From assembly GCA_036245805.1 (NCBI GenBank), contig BTRK01000001.1:6758001-6822000 (forward strand): 64,000 nucleotides of DNA. The letters run 5' to 3'. Every line of letters begins with the position of its first letter. Positions within the stretch are counted from its first letter, which is position 1. The position numbers and the translations under genes are program-made. Positions 1 to 11,700 of this stretch are shown here, in pieces. Origin of the DNA: Pristionchus mayeri (taxonomy: Eukaryota > Nematoda > Chromadorea > Rhabditida > Neodiplogasteridae). Below the pieces are notes generated by a model. That model saw only the letters and a list, made by a program, of their open reading frames with translations, was not told the DNA's origin and ran no database searches.

Positions 1-134
1 GATAGCATAGGTTGGTCTAGGATGCGTCCAGTCGACCTTTTGAGACAATGATCCACAATCATGCTTGCGCACCCCCCATTGCTGGGCAGATATGAACACA
101 AGTGATGTTATTCCTTTTTGAAGCAGCAATTCAG

Positions 135-1448
135 AATCTCGACGTATTCGCCCAAATACGTGGCTGGACTGACCATTGAAGATTTTCTCGTTGGACCATC
201 CAAACTTGGAATGGGATTTCCGGTAATGATTCAGAAGTGTTCCTATAAGTACCTGTGATTTAAGCCCATGCAATCAGAACCATACGAGCCGGGATCAATA
301 CAACTCTTTCCACCAGAGGTGTGCAATGGTGATCGCAAAGCAGCGTTTCAGGCCGGCTTACATGATCGGAACTGACTTGCTTTTGGTCTTTAGAGTGCAA
401 TACGAAATACTCAGCGTAGCAGTTATAGGTGTACATCAGAGAAAAGATCCGCATTGACTTTAGCAATTTCGACTATGGAAAGAAGAAGTTGTGGATGTTT
501 CAGGTGAGCTCATTATGTCAAAATAACAATTTTAAACAAAACTTTTTTTTCCAAAACAGGACATAATTTATTCCCTTGAATTTATCAAAGCTCTGCCGAT
601 CTATTATTTACTCGACAACTGCTCACAAGTTAGTATTGTTCATTAACCATTTAAAAATTAACAATTTCATCATCAATTCGACCTTCAGCGAGTACTGGCT
701 GCATCTGCCCTCGCTTGCACAAATTTCACTGCCTCTTACTACTCCTTTACCCATAATTCGGACAGAACCTACTATCCCGATGGATTCACAATGACGTGGA
801 GCAAAGAAATGTTAGCATAGATAAATGCATTGAAAGTCCTGTAATTGTGCTTTTTTTTTATCAGTCAAGAACAATCTCCCGATTCCACGCGCTTCTATAC
901 CGAGATAATAAAAGCGATCAGAGAAGTGAGTAGACCGTCTATTCTTTCTCAAATCGTCTCATTTAGGTGGACCTTGACAAACAGGAATATGCGCTGCTCA
1001 AGATGATTCTTGTTTGTAATCCCTGTCAGTTACCGAAATATTTTCATTACCTTTTTTTTCCATTTAGTGTTGAACGGAATATCTGGCCACGACCTCACTA
1101 TCCTTCAGCATGAAAGAGAAAGGTAGGTCTTGACAAACGGAAAAGGGAATTCATTTCTCAGATGCACCAAGGCTCTTCTGTCCTACGTTCTAGCTAGGCG
1201 TGGAGTCAAGAAAGTAAGACATTTCACTGCTGCACAGTTAAAATTAATAACTACAGGGTCCTGAAATGTTCGGAAAACTACTTTCTATAATCGATGTGGT
1301 TACGAAGCTGACGACATGCCAGAAAGTGAGATATTTTTCAGTGGATTACTGTCGGTTTTCTTTTCAGAACATGCACATTGTGATGCTGGGATTGAAAATC
1401 CGTGCGTATCGTGTCCCGTTGGTGGAGACTATCTTTCATTCCCAGTAA
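135..1448 (+). CDS. Nuclear hormone receptor, ligand-binding domain part (5' incomplete)
   Basis: Ligand-responsive transcription factor of the expanded nematode nuclear receptor family; only the hinge-to-C-terminus ligand-binding domain is visible. Exons read 135-222, 265-318, 429-503, 560-628, 689-810, 865-925, 967-1024, 1068-1122, 1162-1213, 1257-1325 and 1368-1448 (stop TAA), all with gt/ag borders and matching phases. Every exon has exactly the same length as its counterpart in the neighbour at 3220-5902 (88, 54, 75, 69, 122, 61, 58, 55, 52, 69, 81 nt). Protein landmarks include GPSKLGMGFP, QSEPYEPGS, DFSNFDYGKKKLWMFQ and RTYYPDGFTMTW. Bases 1-134 do not contain a recognisable copy of the preceding exon or of the zinc-finger exons, so the DNA-binding part is either further left or lost. 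The frame is open throughout, so this copy may be active if its 5' part exists outside the window. Confidence 0.85.
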
Positions 1449-3219
1449 TGATTTGACGCTGTGATGATGTGATAAAGTGTTTCAATTTTTCCGAAATGTA
1501 CGTCAATAAGCGTTGTAGTCGCTGTTTATTTCGATCCTTTCGATGATTTCTTTCATGTCTATAGACAAGAGAGTATAATTTCTTGGTACTTAATGCGTGC
1601 CTAAATTGAGGTCATCGCTCTGAATCTTTATTATCATCAGATTTTTTTGGAAGCTCAGACAGACCTTAAGGCTTCAATTTGGAAAATGTCAGTTATAATG
1701 CAATTATTTATTTCAACACGATCGCTATTAGAGTGTGTTGGATGAAAATCTATTTGCCCTGTGAGTGTACTAGAAACGTGAGAATGGCTTGAAGGAAACT
1801 AGGAAAGTATGAGTTGTATGTTATGAGAACTGCTGAGACACTTTTGTGAGCATCTACAAATCAAACGAGAAGGGCAAAAAAATCATCGAATAGACGAAAT
1901 TGTGAAATTATGACACGCCACCTGCATTTTGGTAAAATTCACGCTCTCGCTTAGTTGTTTCTTTGCTCACAAAAAATTCGCTCATTATTTATATGATTTC
2001 GAAATGCACGTAAATTGTATTGCATATTCATTTGTCTCTATTTCTAGCATGATACATAACGATCTTCAAAAATATAACAAACAAATTCACATTGTTGCAC
2101 GTATGTTCATACTTCGCTACCTTACTTCTATTCATGATATTCGGCGTTTGATCTCGCATACCACACATCACACATCTGAATTAGTCAGGATTGTCCGTGC
2201 TTCGTTAAGGTGACTTTTTGGTAGTCGAAAGCACCTATTCTGCACCGACATTACTTACGCGTACATAAAATTCAGTCATCGACTGCGTCCGATTTCTCTC
2301 CAATGGAGGGGGGGGGTCTCATCGTCAGAAAAATTCCTAAGCTCCTCATTTGAGATTGACCGGAAGTCGATTCCCACTTTTCAGGCTATTCGAATTTCTC
2401 TTTTCCTTACCAAAGTGCGCCTGGGCCAATTTTCCAAGTGCTAGACATTTGGATTACTGGCGAATAAGGTGTCTGATCCCGATGATCCCCACTCTCCCTG
2501 CTGACATTGGGAAGCCTGCAATTTCTTGGCAGCAGACTTCTAGTCATTCTCTCTCCTCGTGTTTCTTTGATCTTAGTGAGAGATGATACTACATCTCAGT
2601 TGGTTTACGTATCTCCCCCTCTCTTTATAAATATAAATATTGATTTTACTCTATTGACATTTATTGGAGGCTGTATTTTCTATTGGCTGCCGGGAGGGTT
2701 AGGCGAGGGGCAGCAGGGGAACAGGGGCTTAGTGAGGTGGCGATAATGGGGATAAGCAGGCATGTTAATCTCTGATCCCCTCTCTCCCCGCCATTAAGGT
2801 ATTGTGAAGTACTACAATTTCTTGTCATTGGTCGTCTGCACTCTTTTTCACTCTGGTTGCACTCATTTGGTGCTATGGTTCTTTGGCCTTGCCTCCACTA
2901 GAGTCCTTATCTCACATTCTAACTTTCAGCCTAATTGTCACGAGAACAGATATTTCTACTAGTGAGGGCATTCTAATTTAAATTGTAATTTTGCTAATTG
3001 CTTTTAATTGAATTAATATTTTTCTTAGTAAATGGCTTTCATATTTGACATTGACAAAGTCAGTATGTGGCCGTCCATCTTCGTGTGCTTCCACGCCGAG
3101 CAGATGTTGCCACTATGTGGTATGAGAGTTCAAATATCCGCTTCGCTCTTTCTCTCTCTTTCTCTCATAAAGCCGCGCTAGAATAAACATCAATCTACTC
3201 ACGCACATTCAGGAGATAA
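1449..3219. other. Intergenic spacer between the two receptor genes
   Basis: No exon with nematode-like splice signals and homology was recognised. Contents are AT-rich DNA, a G run near 2307, a GC-richer stretch at 2440-2760 and a CT-rich tract (3138-3170, ctctttctctctctttctct) about 50-80 bp upstream of the start codon of the next gene, which may be part of its promoter. Confidence 0.5.
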
Positions 3220-5902
3220 ATGATCTCATCGGACTATATACCAGCCCCAAAGCCTTCCTCTACCAAGAATTGGTAATTTCTTTTTTAAGCAATCATATAT
3301 GATAGTTTGCATAATATTGTATACTCCAATTGTATTGTTTGCAAATATTCTAGTCCATTTATCGATTAATTTCAGCTGCATCAAAACACGCGATTGCAAA
3401 TGCTCTGTATGCGGGAAAGGTGCTACGGGAACGCACTATATGGTCAGTTTTGTCGCGGATAAAAGCGTAAAACAGCAGCCATGAGGCACTGAAGGCATGT
3501 TTAATATAAATACGTCCCTCGGTATTATCAATTCTATTGGGAAAAGTGTGATCCATAGATCTCTCAGCACTGATATAGGAACTATTTGAATTCTGTATGC
3601 GGGAAAGATGCAACTGGCACCCACTATCTGATATAGGAACTATTTGAATTGTTTTCACACCACCCGAGGTTTAAGCTTCACTTATCAGTCCGTCTCGTGC
3701 AATGGTTGCCGCTCTTTCTTCCGGCGTTCCATCGCTCTCAAGAGGGTCTACGAGTGCAAGAGAGCGGGATTCAGCCAGCTCGAATGCTGTGAGTTTTTGA
3801 ATCTCAATACTTTTGCAAGTTGTAAAAATCAAAAATAAATAAAAATCAAAAATAAAAATCAATATGTTGTTCCAGTTCATCGTTATCGCTGCAAGCTGTG
3901 CAGACTCGCACTGTGTTTCGCAGCTGGCATGAGCGCCGAGGGTGAGCTGATGACTGACAATTTCTCAACATTTAAAAATACATAATATAAAATACAATAA
4001 ATATTTAATACACAATGGCAAGGCTAAATATCATTCAATTTGCAGCAGTTCAAAGCGAACATAGTGAAGAAGACGTTCCCGGGAGCGAAAAGGTTAGCAT
4101 GACCTAGATAAATTCAATGGCATATGTACTCATTCCCAGGAGAGTGCCATTGTTCCTCATCCTCGCCCAATTGAATGTCAAATGGACATGATGATACAGA
4201 ATCTTGTCGACTTAGAAGACGCGCATAATCAATTGAGGTAGGTACTTTTGAATTATTTTGTCTTTTCTTTTCCTTGCTAATTGTAAACGGGGAGGAGACG
4301 GAATTCGAAACCCCTGCGTTGCTCAGACAGTACCATCTTAGATATTCCAGGACAACCTAATTATATAAATCTCTATGAAAATATAAGTTTGAAAAATATG
4401 TGTATGCATAAATGTATTTTTTTGAAGGATCTCTTCGTATACGCCCAAGCACTTGCCGGGATTAACGCTTGAAGATTTTTTCCATGGACCATCCAAGCTG
4501 GGAATGAACTATCCGGTGAGCAGATCCTTCACGATTAGTTAATAACTAACAATTCCGTCAAGCCCATGCAGTCCGAACCGTATGAGCCGGGGTCAATTAA
4601 GCTCGTTCTTCAGGAGGTATGTGAAAAAAGGACAAAATAGTCAGCATTCCGCATCAGATGTACATCAAGGAGAAGGTCTGCATTGACTTTCGAAATTTCG
4701 ATTATACAAAGAGGAAGCTGTGGATGTTCCAGGTGTTTTTAATGTTTGTTTATAACGGTAAATGAACACAATTCAGGACGTGTGCTACTCACTCGAATAC
4801 ATCAAGGCTCTTCCATTCTACCACTTGCTGGACGACTGCTCAAAAGTGAAGAATTGTTTCGCAAATTCAGAATATTTCCACATTTTTGACCTGCTCTTTC
4901 CATTTCTTAGTCTCTAATCTCCATTTGCAGCGCACACTTCTCGCATCTTCTATCACTTGCGCTAATCTCACGTCCGCATATTTCTCATATTCAAGCTACT
5001 CGGACAGAACCTATTACCCGGATGGGATCACAATGAAATGGGAAAAGGAAATGTTAGTAAAATTTTTCTTTTCAAATAGGGATTACAAGGTACTGCAAAA
5101 GAGCCATGGGAAAATGACGATTTTTCAGTCAGGAGCAAACTCCCGATTCCACACGATTTCACACCGAGATTATCAACGCGATAAAAGACGTGAGCTAAGA
5201 TTATGACATACGATTTCCGAAAAATCTCCACTTTAGGTCAAACTTGACAAGCGAGAATACGCTCTGCTAAAGTTGATTCTTGTGTGTAATCCGAGTAAGT
5301 TAAACAAAATTTTTTCCCTGGCTACCCTGTATGAACAATAATTTTTGATAGTATCCCCTCAATGAGCGATTAGCGTTTTATGATTATTACTTCGTTCAGT
5401 GCTGGAGGGTATTTCTTCCGGTGACGTCATTATCCTACAGCAGGAACGCGAACGGTAGACCAAGTATCGCAGATGTTGCTTATCCATAGTCTTTTTAGAT
5501 GCACGAAGGCGTTACTTTCCTATGTCCTTGCGCGTCGTGGCGTTAAGAAAGTTATGCCCAGTCAAGTTACAAGCATTAATTGTCTTTTCAGGGTCCCGAA
5601 ATCTTCGGGAAAATTCTGTCAATAGTCGAAGTGGTGAATAAGCTCACGACCTGGCAGAAAGTAAGTTGTTTTACTCGTGTTTTAATCCGGAGTCGAGAAA
5701 TGATATCACGGTCTCTCTATTATATAAAATCTCTGACGTACATAGAAAATCTATACAGAGAAGAGACCGTGGTATCGTTTCTCAAACTCTATTCAACAGT
5801 ATCCTACAGTATCCTTTCCAGAGCTTGCACATAGTCATGCTTGGATTGAACATACATGCATATCGCGTTCCTTTTGTGGAGACAATCTTTCATTCTCATT
5901 GA
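3220..5902 (+). CDS. Nuclear hormone receptor (C4 zinc finger DBD plus LBD)
   Basis: Complete nematode nuclear receptor, about 404 aa, 17 exons: 3220-3272, 3376-3442, 3689-3788, 3876-3941, 4046-4092, 4140-4237, 4428-4515, 4563-4616, 4658-4732, 4777-4845, 4931-5052, 5129-5189, 5237-5294, 5400-5454, 5499-5550, 5592-5660, 5822-5902 (stop TGA). All phases join. Finger 1 is CSVCGKGATGTHYM then SVSCNGCRSFFRRS across the 3442/3689 splice, giving C-x2-C-x13-C-x2-C and a CNGCRSFFRR P-box. Finger 2 reads CKRAGFSQLEC then FHRYRCKLCRLALCFAAGM; the canonical second cysteine is a serine, with a cysteine four residues later. The ligand-binding domain is paralogous, exon for exon, to the gene at 135-1448. 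The start ATG at 3220 is the first in frame with the finger; the 17-codon leader is short but typical. It would act in the nucleus; the ligand is unknown. Confidence 0.88.
3570..3650 (+). repeat. Duplicated half-finger pseudo-exon inside intron 2
   Basis: Within the intron between the two halves of zinc finger 1 lies a second, diverged copy of the first half: it translates as SVCGKDATGTHYL, against SVCGKGATGTHYM in the used exon. It is bracketed by a direct repeat, tgataggaact-like (tgatataggaactatttgaa at 3570 and again at 3629). No convincing acceptor precedes it and a stop follows at once, so it looks like an internal duplication that is not spliced in. An alternative exon cannot be excluded. 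Confidence 0.6.
5694..5787. repeat. Short foldback in the last intron of the receptor gene
   Basis: The last intron (5661-5821) carries inverted copies gagaaatgatatcacggtct and gagaccgtggtatcgtttct separated by about 45 bp. The same termini occur in an intron of the lectin gene at 10541-10643, so this is a dispersed MITE-like foldback rather than a chance hairpin. Confidence 0.65.
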
Positions 5903-6756
5903 GCAAAAACAGTTTTTATGTCGAACATACGTGCCATTTTAAACTACCTCAAATTTGATTACATATTGCATAAATATTAATTTCCGAAATCTTCAAACTC
6001 AATTTGTCTCCTGCATATCAGTACGTGTGGTTTGAGAGGATACCATCCGGCTTATTTAGTCATACGTGCATTAATACGATATCAATTTCTCAATCAGTCC
6101 CAGCTCACTATCCCCATTCTCAATTCACATTATCACTTTTCATCATTCGCATTTTGTGCATGTCAGTAGGTACTTGTGCTAATTTGTAGGCACTCTGCTC
6201 ACTTTGCGTTTTATTTGTCATTTGTTGTGATTTCTTTTGTATTATTTTTAAAAAGAATTTCAACGGATTTTGAGCTGCAATAACGCAATATTATGACCCG
6301 TTAGTTATTATTCATGGTCACCTTCGTGTTGTTATGCTATGACGAAAGCTCATGCTTCATAATCGTTGAGTATGTGAATGCGTCGTTTGATCTCGGGCTA
6401 CGTGGGATAAGTCACGCAGGAGGCTTCTTAGGACGCTACAATGTTGGCACTCCAAAGCCACTAGCAAACCAATACATCCAACATCACCTGCACTCGCTTC
6501 GGATTGCTGACACATCTCCATGTATAGAGGGAGGGTAGTTCAGAAATCGAGAAAAAAAAGGAAAAAAAATAAAAAAAGGCCCACTCGTGGTATAGTTCGA
6601 AATTCTGATAATCGTGCCATTCTACACGTTATTCTACTTCCTTCTCCGGAAGGCTAATAAAAAGGCAAGTCAAAGCGTGATGCTTTTGCCTATTTTCACA
6701 TCACGAATCATGCTTCATCTTCAAATAAAACAATTACACTTTAATGTCATACTGCA
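5903..6756. other. Intergenic, no gene seen
   Basis: AT-rich DNA downstream of the receptor stop codon. Short open frames here show neither splice-site context nor similarity to known families. An A-rich tract with a few guanines lies at 6550-6577. Confidence 0.5.
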
Positions 6757-6888
6757 CTACTCCCTCCTTTCCTTGACTGCCTCGAGCACGCCCTTGACCG
6801 CACTATCGACCGTTCTTCTTCCGGTGTAGTAGGGAGGCGGCTCGTCGACCGTCGTATTAGTGCAACTAGCCTTACCGTAACCAGTTAC
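6757..6888 (-). pseudogene. Orphan last exon of a class 3 lipase
   Basis: Reverse-strand frame of 44 codons including the stop, preceded by an acceptor (tttccag at 6889-6895). It reads VTGYGKASCTNTTVDEPPPY and then YTGRRTVDSAVKG and so on, and is clearly paralogous to the last exon of the lipase at 16561-16692 (same length, 132 nt, same stop). No other lipase exon is found upstream on this strand; instead a 1-kb foldback begins about 125 bp away. I read it as the remnant of a second lipase copy whose other exons were lost. The frame itself is undamaged, suggesting that the loss is recent or that the exon was copied alone. Confidence 0.8.
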
Positions 6889-7012
6889 CTGGAAATATAT
6901 TTAAGCTGGCATGAAATATAACTTCAGACCATGATTGACTGCACTCCCTCGAGAATTAATTGGCCCTGTATGACGGGAAATTTCGCACTGAGAAAATATT
7001 AGATATGACGGC

Positions 7013-8019
7013 GGTTGTGTAATAATCGAGCAAGGTCTGGCACATCGATTTTTCGAAAACTTGTGGAAAGGGGTTCTCGAAGGTGCTGATGAACGTGTTG
7101 CACCAACTCGACAGGTTAAGCCAGGCTGCATGTAGGCTGCATCTACCTTTACGTTCATAACTCAGTAACCGATTGAGTAATCAACTTGCAATTTTTACAG
7201 TGGTAAAATAAGATACCTACGACTCGGGCGACACTAAATAAGGTGTTATTTTGCAATAAAATGAGTAAAAATCGTTTCTCGAATATAATGCAGAAACCGA
7301 AGACGTGAATTATATAGGAAGATGCGCCCTGTTCTGATGATCATTTTTCGTATACAGGGTAAGATGTTTGAGTTCCGCGTTTTAAAGTTATATGCAAATT
7401 TATAGGTCAAGTTTCGAATCTGCGCCGCGCTCTCTCCACAAAGAGTGACGAATTCGATTGTGTTTCACTCAAAAATATACTCTTCACAATCCTCGCCTCG
7501 TAATAATTGGATCTGAGGGTATAGATCAGAGTGAAACACATTCTAATTCGTCACTAATTGTGGAGAGAGGCGGTGCAGAGGCGAAAGTTGTACTATAAAT
7601 TTGCGCGTAACTTTAAAACGCGGAACTCAAACATCTTACCCTGTATACGAAAAATAATCCTCAGCACAAGGCGCATGTTCCTATATAATTCACGTCTTCG
7701 GTTTCTGCCTTATATTCGAGAACCGATTTTTACCCATTTTAGTGCAAATAACACATCCTTATTTAGTGTCATCCGAGTCGTAGGTACCTTATTTTATTAC
7801 TGTAAAAATTGCATGTTGATTCCTCAATCGGTTACTGAGTTGTGAACGTAAAGGTAGATGCAGCCTACATGCAGCCTGGCTTAACCGGTCGAGTTGGTGC
7901 GAAATGAAGTTGCCCATGTTAATCAGCACCTTCAAGAACCCCTTTCCACAAGTTTTCGAAAAATCGATGTGCCAGGTACTTCAGGTCGTTGTTCGATTCT
8001 TACGCAACCGCCGTCATAT
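7013..8019. repeat. 1-kb foldback element
   Basis: Two arms of about 470 bp, inverted around a centre near 7500. The outer ends are atatgacggcggttgtgtaa (left) and its near complement at 8000-8019; the inner arms meet around ctctctccacaa / ttgtggagagag. Arms differ by scattered substitutions and small indels, so both evolved for some time after the structure formed. No transposase frame is present. Confidence 0.85.
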
Positions 8020-8779
8020 ACCTTAAAGTTTGTGCCTCAAAACACGACAATATCCTGCTTCAAAACAATCGAGTTTACGATGTAGAAAGTGCATGAGCTG
8101 AGCAAAACAAAATCAGTAGTAGAGTTAATAGTCTAGAGGCGTACAAATAAGGATGATGTCTGGAGTAAAGTTCTGGAAAGCGCAGCTTTGTTAAGCCAAA
8201 TCAAGCATTCAACCATAACTTTTTCTCTATATCCTCGATTGTAATACTCATAGATTGTCGAATTCACGATCCCGCGAAAAAGTGGCGACAGGCGGTCACT
8301 ACGTCAGTAGATCACACATTTTAGGCATGAAGGCCAAACAAAAGCTTATCTAATGTTATAATTTTCTCATATGCAATCTATGATAGAATCTATACATAAA
8401 ATAATACGACTGTCTATTAAAAGGGCGCTGCTAAACGTGTTGAACATGGGATCTTCAGTCCAAACTTAGAGAGTGGATTCGGTCCATCCTCTGGTCGTGG
8501 AACTCTCAGAAATCCCTAGTAGAGCACTGCGTAGTAGACAGTGGTGGTCAAAGGGAGTAGGCCACTCCAGCGGGTACGCGAATACTACCTTGAGGCCTTC
8601 TCTCTACTTACCCTACACTCTTTGCTGTCCCGATCTCTTATCCCTCTTTTCTTCTTATAATCGACAAGACCCTGTGCTCCTCTGATCCTACCTGATTGTT
8701 TTTCGTCGCTCGTCCCTGTTCTTCACAGTATTTTTTTTCAAAATCCACTTTTTAAAAAAAATATATCAAGGTAAATACA
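8020..8779. other. Upstream region of the lectin/vWA gene
   Basis: No exon recognised. The last 100 bp are AT-rich with T and A runs (8728-8765) just before the start codon. Promoter elements cannot be assigned from sequence alone. Confidence 0.45.
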
Positions 8780-11700
8780 ATGAAAATAGCTCTTATCATC
8801 GCCTCTGTTGCAGTAGCTGCACTATCTGATCCTTCGGGCGTTCCAGACGTAAAAGTTTCGAAGACGGATGTGAAAAGTGAGCGCGATGTTTAGCTCTTCA
8901 ATATGTTCACACCGGCATTAGGTAGGATGGGAACTATTACGTCATGCCGCCTTTCATATAACAAAGGTGGCATGACGTCATCGTTCTCATCCGACCTATT
9001 GCCGTTCGCATCTTGAGGTGCATGCCGGACCGGCTTCGTCTTCCGCCTGGTATGGTGTGTGGAAGTTTCTCACTCTTATTCTGACTACCAAGGCGCAGCG
9101 GCCTACTGCAACAGCGTTGGAGCATTCGCTCCTTCAATCCACAGCGCCAATGTGAGCTTTCTTTCGTCACGCCAATTCGTACAACGAAGTTCCAATTAAC
9201 GACGGAGTCTCAGCAACCGCGCGCGGTTAGAGAAGCGATAGGGTGACTCTCTAGCCTCGCTCGTTCCCTAAGCTATTTCCCCCGGATTTCCTTGGCTGGC
9301 AATCAGTTGCGATAAATCGTTTCAGAGCTGAGATAAAAACGTGAAAACTTCAGAACTGCAACTTCAGAATCTCTTATCGTTGGGGAAAGCTAACAGTAGT
9401 AATGAATGAGTCAATTTTTTCCTTTAAAGCCCTCATTTCCAGGACCTTGACTACTGGATCTACACCGTTAGAGTGCTCACCTCGATGATGGATCATTTCT
9501 GGCTTGACGCATACTGCCCTAGAAATGGGCAACCGTACGCGTGGAGGGATGGAACGCCGACGAACTACTTGGGGCCCGCAGGAGGTCTGTTCCGATAACC
9601 GGATTCAAGCGTGTGGGTTGGTAAACATAACGAAATCATAAATTTTCGAAACATGTTGAAATGAATTTTTAATAACGAATTAATTAAAGAAAATATCTCT
9701 TCAGAGCTCTCGAACTGCCGAATTGGTAGTGGCTTCCACATTTATCCGGATGGTCTTCTGCTGTACGACTACACTGCAACTGCATATGCTCTCTGTGTAT
9801 ATTATCCCGAGGCACCACCGACGACTGTAGAGCCTGTAGAGCCTGTAGAGCCTGTAGAGCCTGTAGAGCAGACCACAATCGAAGCAAGTACGCCCGAGGC
9901 GATCGAGATGACAGTGGACTACTGTATGTGCGATGCCAGTTCGATCTATCTGGGCATCGTTTTCATCGTTGACGCATCGGCCGACATGACGAACAAAACC
10001 GTCGGAGATGTGCGTCCGTTTCTATATCAGCAGTGTGACGTGTGCGTGATAAGGGTTGTATACGAAACTTCCGGTACTAAATTCGAGTGATCTTTGAATT
10101 TGTTCATTCTCGTTATTATCTTATCTCCGCCTTCGCTACAAAGGGGGAGATAAGATAATAAAAACGAAACGTGAGATGAATCAGTTCCGGCTAATTTTAG
10201 GTCAAAAATGTGAAAGCCTAACTGTATGAGAACATCATGTATTTGTATCATAAATTTATATAACAGCAACTATCCAATCAATACTGTCCGGGATGACGTT
10301 TGGAACCGGACATTTCGAATCGAACATTGCAATTGTCGCTTTCGCAGATACAGTGCAGGTGCGTAATCTATGCAAAACTATTATCAATACGACATTTTCA
10401 GACTATTGTAAACTTCGGAAGCTTGGAAAGCAAAAGCGATATTTGGAATATCTCAATTCCGTATCTCGGAGGTACGGCTTCCTCAATGGCAGAGTAAGTT
10501 CTGGATACGTGGATAAATAATATTTGATGTACAGTTATAGTTCGGGAAACGATACCACGCTCTCTTCACTCTACGCACTCTCTCGCCGATGGACCGGTCT
10601 AGAGAGTGAGAAGAATGAAGAGAGCGAGCTATCGTTTCTCGAACTCTATTTACAGCGCAATCAAGCAAGCCTCAGCACTAATCTCTGCGAATTCACGAAG
10701 CTTCACGAAAGGTGTCATCGTGCTATTCAGCAATTCGTTCGAGTAAGCATCGCTCTATTTGTTCGCTCTATTTAATTATCCAGCCAACTCGACGCTACGA
10801 ATATCGAAGAAGCCGCTGAAGCATTTAAACAAGACGCTGGAATTTTCATATCAATCGGTAGAATATCTGAAAATGACCCTACTGATATCGGCTTCTAAGA
10901 CCACGCTACAGGGGAGGGAATAGGCAGGCTTGAGAACATCGCCAGCCCTGGATTCTACATAAGCCAGGGCCAATCGGTGGATTCCTTCAATAGCGACATT
11001 CTATACGCGTTCTGTGATGGTGAGTTATCGCAGTACCAAGATTGCATTATCTGTGGAAAAAAACAGCAAATTGCTTCTGTCCGGACGGTCTCCATCCTTA
11101 CAACGTTGCCAACATGCGAGGACGAGAACTCCCGATGGGTTAGTCATTTATGACCTCTTGTATGTGACAAAAGTTGCGTAAACAATTTGCCAACGTTGAT
11201 ATGGCTCCTCTCGATCTAGTTATCAGTCGAGACCAACCGCGAATTAGTTCCATCTCATCACATAATAGTGGGGTATTTTGTGGTGATTTCTAGCCATGCC
11301 CCAACATTTTTCAGACATTCAACATTCTACACGAAAGAATCGTTGCCAGCAAGTTGCTCTGGCCCACCTCTCATCCTTTAGGTTGCTTCCACATCGCTGA
11401 CTTCGCCGCGGTGTACACTGCAGCCGAGCATAACTGTCTGAATCAGAAGGGATTCGTGGTCACAGTCCACGACGTCGAGAAGAACGCCTTCCTCGCATCG
11501 AGTTAGATTGTCACTAGGGTTCTCTTATTGGAAATTTTTTGTTGACTTTTTAGGTAATTCTCAGATACACTCTATAGCTCATCAGCGTTTGTTTATGCAG
11601 CGCACCTAAAACATATTCGAAAATGATTTAAAAATGTTCCAATAAGAGAACCCTAGTTGCTACATCCAAAGATCTGAGCAGTGGTCTGGCTCTCCTCGTT

